Below, piece after piece: positions 32,496 to 42,520 of a stretch of 64,000 bases of DNA. The stretch covers positions 128,970,757 through 129,034,756 of the forward strand of contig CM061242.1 in assembly GCA_030848705.1 (NCBI GenBank), written 5' to 3'. This stretch comes from Heracleum sosnowskyi (lineage: Eukaryota > Streptophyta > Magnoliopsida > Apiales > Apiaceae). A program made the position numbers and the translations under genes. The stretch's first letter is position 1; each line of letters opens with the position of its first letter. The notes beneath the pieces are model-generated. The model was not told the origin of the DNA. It searched no databases and saw only the letters and a program-made list of their open reading frames with translations.

Positions 32496-34716
32496 ATGTA
32501 TTCAAATATTATTTTTGTCATTGTTATAGTCCTCACCGGAGCCATATGATGGCTCATCTATCTCCGTGGGGGCGCCTCCGCGAAACGAGGGCACAGAGCT
32601 CCCCCAGGTCCCATAGGGTTACCAGTTATAGATCATCTCCACCTCTTAGGAAACCTCCCTCACCGCTCCCTCTACAAGTTGTCCCAAAAATACGGTCCTG
32701 TGATGTCCCTACGTCTCGGTTCCGTCCCTACTCTTGTCGTGTCTTCTCCAGCGGCTGCAGAACTTGTTCTCAAGACCCATGACAAAGTTTTTGCTAGCCG
32801 TCCAGAACGTCAGATAGGTGAGTACCTGGGATATGGCTCCAAAGGCATGGCAGTTGCCAAGTATGGCACGTACTGGAGGAGCGTTAGGAAGTAAGCATCC
32901 ATGGAGCTTCTTAACCACGCAAAGATCGACTCGATGGCTTGGCAGAGAAGAGAGGAACTAGGGTTGTTGGTTGAGTCCCTGAAGAAAGCTGCGGCTGCAG
33001 GTGAAGTGGTAGATGTGAGTCAGAAAGTGGGGCTTTTGATTCAAGATATGACCTGTAGAATGTTGTTTGGAAAGTCAAGAGATGAAAGGTTTGACATGAG
33101 TCATCATATACATCAGATGGCCGAGCTTGCTGCAGCCTTTAATATTGCTGATTTCATCCCACTTTTGGAGTCACTTGATCTCTGACGGTGTTCTAAAAAT
33201 CGTCCGATTTTTCAAAAATCGCCAATAAATTGTCGATTTATTGTTTAAAAATATTTGACCGATTCGATTTTTGAAATCCGATATATCGCTATGAATTATT
33301 TTTAAATGGTTTATTATATTATATATAAGGCTAATATATTAAATATATTTAAAATATTAAAATTTATCAGATTTTTGTTCCGATTTATCATTCCGATAAA
33401 TCCCCGATTTGTAGATAAATCGCTATACGGTACCTCAACCGATTTGTTCCGATTTCCGAAATCTAAGACCATGATCTCCAGGTACATATCCAGACTATAT
33501 TTAATTATGCACATAATACATTAATGAGATGCATGTTTATATAATATATACTAAATTAAAATCTTCGATCACAACAAGAAATCAGAACTTTTCTGATAAA
33601 TGTTTTACATTGAATCCGTAGAAGTACTACCTTCAGTTATTGTTTGAAGTACATTTTTCGTTGCAAGTGATCTACTCTTGAAAAAGCTAATGTTAAATTG
33701 TTGGCAAAATTAAGTAAACTTGCATGCTGTCAGAAAAATTAAGTAAAATTGAAGAAAGCCCAATTTTTTGTGCGGGTGCATGATACCATGCATGCTTAAC
33801 TTTAAGATACTAATTACCATAATTTTTTGTTAAATACACATGCACATATGCTAATACTCGGTTTTAAATATAACTTTCCTCGTGACAGGGAGTAACTCGT
33901 AGGCTCAAAGTCCTCGGCCAGGAATTTGACAAAATCTTGGAAACTATAATTGATGATCATGAACAAGAAGCCAGTAATGGCAATAAAGAACTCGGTAAGG
34001 ATTATGTTGCTGTCTTACTATCTTTGCAGAAGAATCCTACCAGCACCCGCGAATATTTATCGCATGAAATCGAAAGATCACATATCAAAGCTTTCATTTT
34101 GGATATCATATTTGGAGCTATAGATACTTCACAAACTTCAATTGAATGGGTAATGTCAGAGCTTTTATGTCATCCAAGGGTGATGAACTTAGTTCAACAA
34201 GAAATTAAAAATGTTGCAGGGGATAGTGAATTTCTTGAAGAATCGGAACTGTCAAAATTAGAATACCTAGATATGGTAGTTAAAGAGACTTTTAGAGTTC
34301 ATCCTGTTGGGCCACTGATGGTTCCTCATGAATCAATGGAAGACATTGTTATAGATGGATATTACATACCAAAGAAAACAAGAATTATTGTCAATAACTG
34401 GGGATTAGGACGAGATCCTAAATTCTGGTCTGAAAATGTCGACGAATTCTATCCAGAAAGATTCATTGGCAGTGAAATAGATTTTCGAGGAAAAGATTTT
34501 CGATTCTTACCCTTTGGTACAGGTAGAAGAGGGTGTCCAGGTGTGCACTTGGGCTTGGTAACTGTAAAATTGGTAGTTGCTCAGTTGGTGCATAGTTTCA
34601 ACTGGGAGTTACCTTTTGGTATGAAACCAGATGAGCTAGATATGGATGAAACTTTTGCATTGTCATTGTTAAGATCAACTCATCTTCTCGCCGTGCCTAC
34701 TTCTCGAGCATCATAA
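32496..34716 (+). pseudogene. Cytochrome P450, CYP71 clan (CYP736-like), pseudogene
   Basis: ATG at 32496 opens a membrane-anchor-like MYSNIIFVIVIVLTGAI, but a TGA follows at 32547. The same frame continues with the proline hinge APPGPIGLP and SRPERQIGEYLGYGSKG (substrate-region start), then a TAA at 32892-32894 after YWRSVRK, and MELLNHAKIDSM to LLESLDL with TGA at 33183. After a 700-base gap the frame resumes at 33889 (GVTRRLKVLGQEFDK), then I-helix GAIDTSQTS, ExxR (KETFR), PERF, heme loop FLPFGTGRRGCPG, and ends PTSRAS at 34716. Normal P450 length would be about 500 aa. The three stops argue against function unless one is spliced out. CYP736 resemblance (DLQG-TRR, HxSMED) is from memory. 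It is the longest of at least three local relics. Confidence 0.85.
33186..33888 (+). other. Intron or insertion inside the P450 pseudogene
   Basis: The 3' edge is a good acceptor (TTTCCTCGTGACAG before GGAGTAACT). The 5' edge is unclear because a TGA precedes the only nearby GT. The left part holds the perfect palindrome CGATTTTTCAAAAATCG and many CCGATTT/CGATTTAT phrases (33200-33460), which look like an insertion. No coding sequence. Confidence 0.5.
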
Positions 34717-34994
34717 ACTCGATCGCAATTAGATATTAAGCTTGATGATGCAAAATAAGGACAAGTGTGCGAAATTTTTAGATATAACTTAATAATTTGT
34801 GTTTGTTATCTGTATGATTAATTATTAGCTTCGGAACAAACAAGTGTGCGTGCTTTTTTCTAGGTATTGTTGGCTTGAGAAACCGAAAATGGTTTTTGTT
34901 TTACTGTGTGTGTAATTTGTATTGAAATGAGTGATTCCATATAGCCGTGTATTTTGCAGCTCTGCAACGACGTACAACAATAGTAATTGACATA
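34717..34994 (+). other. 3' flank of the P450 pseudogene
   Basis: TTAGATATTAAGCTTGATGA and following bases match the flank of remnant no. 2 at 14850-14900. Confidence 0.6.
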
Positions 34995-35150
34995 AAACAC
35001 CAGCTCTGCAAAGTTTAGCTAGGTTTTATTGATGGAACTCAGGTGAAAGGTGAAACCTGCAGATACATCTCCTGAGCTTCCTCTATGGATGAGAAGCAAT
35101 GATCTTGTCTTATCTTGGCTTCTTAACTCTATTTCAACAGAAATACGCAT
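34995..35150 (+). pseudogene. Copia gag relic downstream of the P450
   Basis: Degenerate K-L-G-F-I-D-G-T stretch then GATGAGAAGCAATGATCTTG plus TCTTATCTTGGCTTCTTAAC (SNDLVLSWLLNS-type gag). It parallels 18400-18535. Confidence 0.7.
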
Positions 35151-35497
35151 ATATTTGTTATTACACAAATTACATTTATTTACGAGATCTCTGTTTGGAT
35201 CAAATTAATAATCCGGTCTTAAAGTCATCTACCATTTTGTTGTTATTTAGGAATAGAACGCTTACAGCTCCTAATTGATATGTTAACAAAGATTGAGCTC
35301 TAAGTGTAAATTTATTATGCATAGATGGTAATGGCTTCAATCAAGGAAAATTTATATTCATTTTACTGGATTTGTTTATGTTTGAAGCCAATTTTCGTCA
35401 TGGACTAAGTTTTAAGATTAAATTAATATTCATTTTACTAAGATTTGTTTACCGGATTTAATGAGTGCATCATGAGTAAAGGCATCAGTATTTGGTG
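35151..35497. other. Intergenic, nothing recognised
   Basis: AT-rich, no ORF of note. Confidence 0.5.
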
Positions 35498-35930
35498 TGT
35501 CAACGACTGATGACCTCATCATCAGTAGTTAGCAAAATCAGTAGCTATACTGATTGATACTGATCCACGATTTTAGGAGAGGATTGATTTGCTGGATATG
35601 TCGGTTCGCATAAAGTCAAGGAAAGCAGTTGTTCACGAAAAATAGACGACATTAGTATCTATCTCATTTAATGGTGATTATCTTCTGTAACAGAATGTGT
35701 AGCTGTGTGTATATATAAACACAGGATATGTTTTACATATTGTAACAACTTACATGAGTATTTTGTGAACCTAGCAGCTCTTAAAAACTCATAGTTTCTT
35801 GAGAGAGTTTGTATCAGTTTTTATTAAGATCAATAAAAGCTGGTATTAATTGTTTTATATATATTATCTGCTTTATTTCGATTATTTTATACGATTATAT
35901 TCAACCCCCCTTGCATCAATTGGTATCAAA
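35498..35930 (+). repeat. Probable 5' LTR of the Sirevirus-like copia fragment (start approximate)
   Basis: A TATA-like TGTATATATAAACAC (near 35708) and the Sirevirus-like 3' end 'attcaaccccccttgcatca' precede a decayed PBS, TGGTATCAAAAC (about 35931). ATCAGT/ACTGAT recurs at least six times in 35480-35570. No matching 3' LTR exists in the window, so the left end is a guess. Confidence 0.5.
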
Positions 35931-35990
35931 ACAAATTGATTATTTCTCAAATCAGAAACGATCAAAATGTCATAAAGCAGGTATGAAACG

Positions 35991-38967
35991 ATGAAAATCC
36001 TGATGCTGAAGAAATCTGAGTTCTCAGCATGGAAGGTCAAAATGACGATGTATCTAGAGGCTTCAGATCCTGATTATCTAGACATGATCAATGATGGACC
36101 TTTCATTCCAACCAAACCAGTTGCAGCAACTGAGACGACTCCTGCAACTGACACTCTACAAGAAAAGAGGGAATGGACTCCTGAGGACAAAGCAGCAATG
36201 ATAAAAGATGCAAAGGTTAGAAATATTTTGCATAATAGTTTGGATACTGTTTTGTCTAACAGAGTTATTGCATGTAAAACTGCAAAGGAGATCTGGGATG
36301 CATTGGAAGTTCAATGTCAAGGAATAGAAGAAATCAAGAAGAATAGAAGATGTATTCTTATTCAAGAATATGAACAATTCAAAGCAAAAGCTAATGAAGA
36401 CATGACAGAAATCTATGATAGATTTCTTACTCTGCTGAATGAATTATCTCTTGTGGGAAAGGAATATGAAGTTGAAGATTCAAATGTCAAGTTCCTAAGG
36501 TCTTTACCTATAGAATGGATAGGTCAGTAAAATCTTATAAGACATACTTATAAGATGAATCTGATGACACTTGATGAGATCTATGGAATGCTGAAAACTT
36601 ATGATCTGGAAATCAAGCAGAAGGAAGGTGTGAAGGCAAAGCCAAAGACTATGGCTTTGAAAGCATAATCAAGGCATGATGTGACTAAGGAAAGACACTC
36701 CAGTCACAACAAGATGAAAGTAAAGGCGCAAGTAGCTGTGGAATCAGATACTGATGCTGATACTGATGAAAGTACTGATGAGGAGTCAGATGAAGACTCT
36801 GATAAAGAACTGGTACAGATGATGGCCATGATGGTTAAGGGCTTCAGAAAGATGAAGTATGGGAAGTTCAGGAAGAATGGAAGTTCTTCAAAAGGGAACT
36901 CCTACTTTGACAGGAAAGACAAGTACAAGAAGAAGGAAAGTAAGTCTAAGAAAAATGATCTCTCTAAGGTCAAATGCTTTAACTGTGACAAGATGGGACA
37001 CTATGCGACAGACTGCAAGAAACCCAAAACTGGAAAGACTTCTGGAAAGGCACTTGTTACTTCAAACAAAGACTGGATGGATTCCTCAGATTCTGAAGAG
37101 GAAGAAGAAACCAACTATGCCCTGATGGCTGAGATTGAGGAAATTTCTAAAAAGGTACCAGAAACTGCTTATGCTTTTGATACTAATAACATATGTGAAT
37201 TGAAATCATTTCTTAAGATCATGCATATGAGTTATAATAATCAGTCTAAAGAAAATGTTAGAATCATAGATGAAATGACTGATCTTAAGAAAAGAAATGA
37301 TCATTTAGAAGCTGAGCTAGTTGTCTTGATAGATACTTAGAACTTGTGTGAAAAACTCAAAAGAATAGATATTGAACAGATGTTAAAGATAGAATCTTTA
37401 GAAAAGGAGTTAAAGAAGGAGAGAGAACAAATAAAAGTATGGACACACTCAGGAGAAAAGACTCATTCAATAATACATGATAAAAACTGGAAAAGATGCC
37501 TAGGGTATGATCCTAAGGAATATCCAGAAAAAGAAAAAGAAAAGATAACTTTGTCTACTCATGTGAAGTATGTTCCCTCTAGTGAAATGAAGCTGAATTC
37601 TATTTTTGAAATAGGATCAAGCTCCAACACTAAGTTAGTTCCTATGAAGGAGTCGAAAGATGAATCTGCCTCTAACACACAAAATGAATCTGTTCTAAAG
37701 GAAGAAAGAAAATCACGCATGAAATCTGTTTCTAATTGTCACACTAAGTCTATTCCTAAAACTCATGTTAAGGTTAATACTGAGTCTACTAAGAAGAATG
37801 TCAAAAAGGAAAAGAACATAGGACTACTTTCTTCTGGTAAGTTAAAGAAGAAATTGAGTGAAGTAACTGGTACTGTAAATAGGAAAATTCCTAAGAGGAA
37901 TAGAAATGGAAAACAGGGAATAAACAAGTCTAACAATTACAAATTTGTTCCTAATGCACCTAGGAAGACTTGTCATAGTTGTGGTAATACTAATCATCTT
38001 GCTATTGACTGCAGGAAGAATAGAAAGAAGACGTCTGAAATTCCTGAATCTGATGTTAGGAATAGAAGAGTTAGTTATAGACCACAAAATCCATGTTCTC
38101 ATTGTAACAGTAGATGGCATTCTGTTTACACATGTGCTAGTTATCACAATTTGTACCATGACAATTATGTTCATTTACCTAAGTTTAATAAAGGTGCAAA
38201 TTCTGATAATAAATCGAGTTTTTCAATTAGACATATGTATGTTAAGAAGAACTTTGTTAAATCAAGTTCAATTGAATCTAATTCAGTTGAGAATGATTTA
38301 AATAAGAAATTTTCCGCTGCATCTCTTAACAAGAAATTGAAAAATAGGACCCAACAAGTGTGGGTTCTTAAAATTTCTAATTGATTGATTGTAGGGTAAC
38401 AGGAAAAATGTTTTAGTTCTGGATAGTGGATGTTCAGGACACGTGACTGGAAATAAATCCATGTTGTCAGATTTTGAGAAGAAAGCTGGCCCAAAAGTTT
38501 CCGATGGAGATGGCAACATAGGTCATACTTTGGGATATGGCAATATTGTGATTGGAAATGTCATCATTCAAAATGTAGCTCTGGTGGAAGGACTGAAGCA
38601 CAATCTTTTGAGCATCAGTCAAATCACTAACAGAGGTTATCATGTCAACTTTCATGAAAGTCATTGTGAAATAACTAGTAAGAAGGATGGAAAAGTGGTT
38701 CTCACTGGTTATAGGCGTGGTAACATCTATGAGGCCAACTTACATTCTGCTACTGATGGGAGAATGACATGTCTTTTGACAAAGGCATCAGTAGAAGAAA
38801 GTTGGAACTGACACAAGAAACTATCTCATCTGAATTTCAACAATATCAATGAGTTAGTAAGAAAAGATCTTGTGAGAGGATTACCTAAGGCAATGTACAC
38901 TCCTGATGGTCTATATGACTCTTATCAGAAGGCCAAGCAAAGGAGGACTAGCTTCAAGAGCAAATTT
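35991..38967 (+). pseudogene. Sirevirus-like copia gag-protease fragment, 3' truncated
   Basis: From ATG 35991: gag (SEFSAWKVKMTMYLEASDPD; VQCQGIEEIKKNRRCILIQE). In-frame stops at 36528, 36666, 37338 and 38382. Knuckle CFNCDKMGHYATDC near 36975; two more Cys/His clusters near 37975 (CHSCGNTNHLAIDC) and 38096 (CSHCNSRWHSVYTC). The frame then shifts, and protease/GAG-pre-integrase follows (SGCSGHVTGNKSMLSDFEKK; VEGLKHNLLSISQI), with a stop near 38808. Homology ends near 38967 at KAKQRRTSFKSK. Integrase, RT, RNase H and 3' LTR are missing. It resembles the full element at 39760-58341 in protein but not closely in DNA, so it is a separate family. Confidence 0.85.
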
Positions 38968-39759
38968 TAATTCTCAATAATAATAACTATAAAGGAAATT
39001 GGTGTTGTAAATATTAAATAACAAAGGAAATATAGTAGGAAAAAGATTAGTAGTACGTTTTTAACTTTTGATGCTTTTGACCCCCGCAATTTCAAACCTA
39101 TCATCATATATTATCTTCCGGACAAAATTATACACAATCTCAAATTAAGATAGCACGCAAAATTTGAGAATATTACTACCTTAACGCTTGAAGAAATTAG
39201 GTAGAACTCTGTTCGTACTCGCGCAATTTCCAGTTTGTTCCCCTCTCTTCCATTCTCTTAATCCTGCATGTAATAAAAACTCACATGATTCAGTTTAGTC
39301 TTGTAATAAAAACACATCAATAACAAATATAATCAAGCATCAGCGGTTCACATAATAAACTAAAAAGTTGCAAAACTAATCTAATCTATAATGACATACG
39401 ATAAACAATGAAAATTAGAGACTCTATGATTGATAAAACTTTGTAGTGTATATATAGTGAAAGCAAGATCTGAATAAGATGATAAAAGAGGAAGTTGAAA
39501 TATTTAGAAAAAAAGATAAATATGTTTGTGACGATTTTCGAATACTACCTAAATATAATATATTTACTTTCATTTTCCTCCGTTAGAAGATAGTCAAAAC
39601 AAAAATAAGACAATGGTTATACTTACCTTTTATACAATGGTTTATACTTACCTTTTATACAATGGCTTATTTTATACAACTTAAAAAAGGTTTTGACTTT
39701 ATTTTTTAAAAAATAGGACTTAAAGAAGGAAATTTTATAAATTAGAGGTTATACTTACA
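38968..39759. other. Intergenic between two copia elements
   Basis: AT-rich, no gene. Near 39617-39690 the phrase 'ttatacttaccttttatacaatgg' occurs two to three times; a diverged copy follows the next element's right LTR at 58342, so the element inserted into or between such repeats. Confidence 0.5.
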
Positions 39760-40771
39760 TGTTAGGATTTATGGGTGATAGCTTAGAAGACAACTTAACT
39801 TTGTGCTTAGTAATACTTATTTTCATTAAGTAGAACATACTGTCACAACCAGAGTATGTTCTTGTAGCCATTTCATTTGCTGTAATAAAATTGTTTGTAT
39901 ATCTTGGAAGAAGTTCATTCACTTGTTCAAGCCTCAAGGAGTACATCAGGATGACAGCAAGAATAAATGTTACTGTCATATCACTGACAATAAGGTTACA
40001 AGAAGACAACATGTTGCAAATCATGACAGCATATTCACTCTGACAGCAACATTGGCGGAAGCCTTGAGACAGTAACTCTCTATTCTCCTGACAGCATCTA
40101 TTGCGGGGATTTTATATTGTCACCAAAAGCGTATACTTGTGACAGCAAACTTGGAAGTACATGATATTGTCTCAAAGGGATAAACTTTGAATTGGGGATC
40201 TACCCAGTCAAACATGTGACAGTTTGGATGTTCAAGAAACAGGCGTGCTGCAGTATCCCAACACTGTATCAAGCCTGCAAAGACTACGACAGAAGCTTTG
40301 GAGATAACAAGACAAAGCTTACCAATTCTAGAGTATGACAAATCAACATCTACTGGGATTGTGTTAGCTTAACTGGGAATGTATCTAGATTGCTTTTTAT
40401 GTATTGATAAATCAAATTGTATAGCAGTTTAGGAAAGTCACATGGGTGTGCAAGTTGTAAGGAACTGCCACAAGACAATGACAACAGCTCCACAAACCCG
40501 TGATGATAGATATAGGATTAGTTTACTTAGACTATCTCTAATTCCCAGTCTTGTAACAACTGAAGAATTGAAGCTTAAGAAAGACACGCTTTTTCTCAAG
40601 GTTGTAGCAACGCTTTGCAAAATAAATAAAATATTTATTTTATGAGTAAACTACTTGTGATTGCATTTCTTCTACTGATAAGGTTTAATCTTAGTTTTAG
40701 TTGTTGAAGCATAGATTGAATTTTATCAGTATTGCATTCAACCCCCCTTCTGCAATACTCAAGGACCAACA
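39760..40771 (+). repeat. 5' LTR of the long Sirevirus-like element
   Basis: TGTTAGGATTTATGGG…GGACCAACA. It holds about eight CTGTCA/TGACAG hexamers. The 3' end, with CATTCAACCCCCCTTCTGC, is typical of Sirevirus LTRs. Confidence 0.88.
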
Positions 40772-40773
40772 AC

Positions 40774-40785
40774 TGGTATCAGAGC
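40774..40785 (+). other. Primer binding site (initiator Met tRNA)
   Basis: TGGTATCAGAGC two bases after the LTR. Confidence 0.93.
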
Positions 40786-40813
40786 GGCAGATTGATAAAC
40801 TAATCTGAGATCA

Positions 40814-41722
40814 TGACGAGTATACAGAAGTCAAGTAGTATCAAGATCCTAGCTTTTGATAAAGACAACTACAATATATGAAAAAGAAAAATCCTGTTGT
40901 TTATCAAAGCTGCGAATCCACTATACGTGGGAATCCTCGATAATGGTCCCTTTGTTCCCCAGAAAGAGATTGCAGCCTCAACGGTGGATGGTGTTGTTAT
41001 TCCAGCACACTGGGTTGCTAAGAAGCCATCAGAGTTTTTGGAACCAGAAAAAGAAAAGGTAGCTTTAGATGACTACTTGCAACTCATTTTGCTTGATCCC
41101 TCACATTGGATAAAGCCATGTGTGGAAATGTAATTGGATGCACATCAGGTAAAGAAATGTGGAATAAAATTGAACTGCTATGTGAAGGAAGTGAAGAGGT
41201 CAGGGAAAATCAGAGACAAATTCTTGTTTCTCAGTATGAAGCCTTCATGGCAAAACCTGGCGAAGAGCTAACACAGATGTTTGAAAAATTTAGAAAACTC
41301 CTCACTGAACTTCAGATTCATGGCAAGTTCTATGAGAAGAAAGAGATCAATGTCAAGTTCTTGCTCACTCTTCCTGAGCATCTTGAGTATAGAGTCACAC
41401 AAATCAGAGAAGGAAGAGACCTGAACAATGTTTCTCTTGAAACATTGTATGGTGTGCTCAAGTCTTATGAGCTAGAACTCTTCCAGAAGAGAGCTATACA
41501 AAGTGGATCGAAAGGAAAGATGGCAAACATGTCTGGTGCCCTTGTAGCTCATGAGCCAAAGGTCACTCAGCTAAATGAAGCAATACAGACCCTTCAACCA
41601 AATAAAATGTCATCTCTAAAGATTGAAGAGGTGGTGGATGAAGAGGAGAAGGTAGTGCTGCAACTGGATGATATTGAGGATGAAGACTTCTATACAATAG
41701 AAGAGATGGAAAGAATGGATAA
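40814..41722 (+). pseudogene. Sirevirus gag, 5' part, broken
   Basis: ATG 40814 (MTSIQKSSSIKILAFDKDNY) meets a stop after about 22 codons. The gag continues in another frame (40897-41130), and from 41106 in a third: EMWNKIELLCEGSEEVRENQ…LRKLLTELQIHGKFYEKKEI…LETLYGVLKSYELEL. The coding sequence is cut at 41722 by the solo LTR and resumes at 46131. UBN2-type gag as in other Sireviruses. Confidence 0.85.
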
Positions 41723-42520
41723 TGTAATATCCCCAAATTTTGTACTTATTTAAGAACTATTGATGAATAGTAATTTTTGTTAAAAACCATTGATGAATAG
41801 TAACTTTTTCATTTAAAAAGTTTTTCAGACCACCCTATGTACGGGGCGGTATAATGAACTTTCAAAGTCGTTTTAGTGATCTACGATGAAAATAAAGGAA
41901 TGCAAAAACTGTCAGAATCGGAAAAATAGCATTTCTGTTTTCTCCGAAATTTTACCACTAACGGACGGATTAATCATTATTTGAAAATATTGGAGATTAA
42001 TCATTATTTCAAAGTGGATCGAAAGGAAAGATGGCAAACATGTCTGGTGCCCTTGTAGCTCATGAGCCAAAGGTCACTCAGCTAAATGAAGCAATACAGA
42101 CCCTTCAACCAAATAAAATGTCATCTCTAAAGATTGAAGAGGTGGTGGATGAAGAGGAGAAGGTAGTGCTGCAACTGGATGATATTGAGGATGAAGACTT
42201 CTATACAATAGAAGAGATGGAAAGAATGGATAATGTAATATCCCCAAATTTTGTACTTATTTAAGAACTATTGATGAATAGTAACTTTTGTTAAAAACCA
42301 CTGATGAATAGTAACTTTTTCATTTAAAAAGTTTTTCAGACCACCCTATGTACGAGACGGTATAATGAACTTTCAAAGTCGTTTTAGTGATCTACGATGA
42401 AAATAAAGGAATGCAAAAACTGTCAGAATCGGAAAAATAGCATTTCTGTTTTCTCCGAAATTTCACCACTAACGGACGGATTAATCATTATTTGAAAATA
42501 TTGGAGGATTAAATTATCAA
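41499..42520 (+). repeat. 511-bp tandem duplication across the gag/solo-LTR junction
   Basis: Unit 1 (41499-42009) and unit 2 (42010-about 42500) are about 99% identical. Each holds the same ~220 bases of gag plus the first ~270-290 bases of the solo LTR, including TSD gataa (41718-41722, 42229-42233). The breakpoint lies in ATTAATCATTATTT repeats at 41990-42009. Confidence 0.92.

Noticed and set aside
32496..34716. Functional cytochrome P450 gene
   Set aside because: In-frame stops at 32547, 32892 and 33183, only the last of which could be explained by splicing.
35809..35994. 61-aa ORF before the Sirevirus gag
   Set aside because: It lies across the LTR and the PBS and has no similarity.
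39755..40024. 89-aa minus-strand ORF repeated at 57143-57643
   Set aside because: Both are within the copies of the same LTR.
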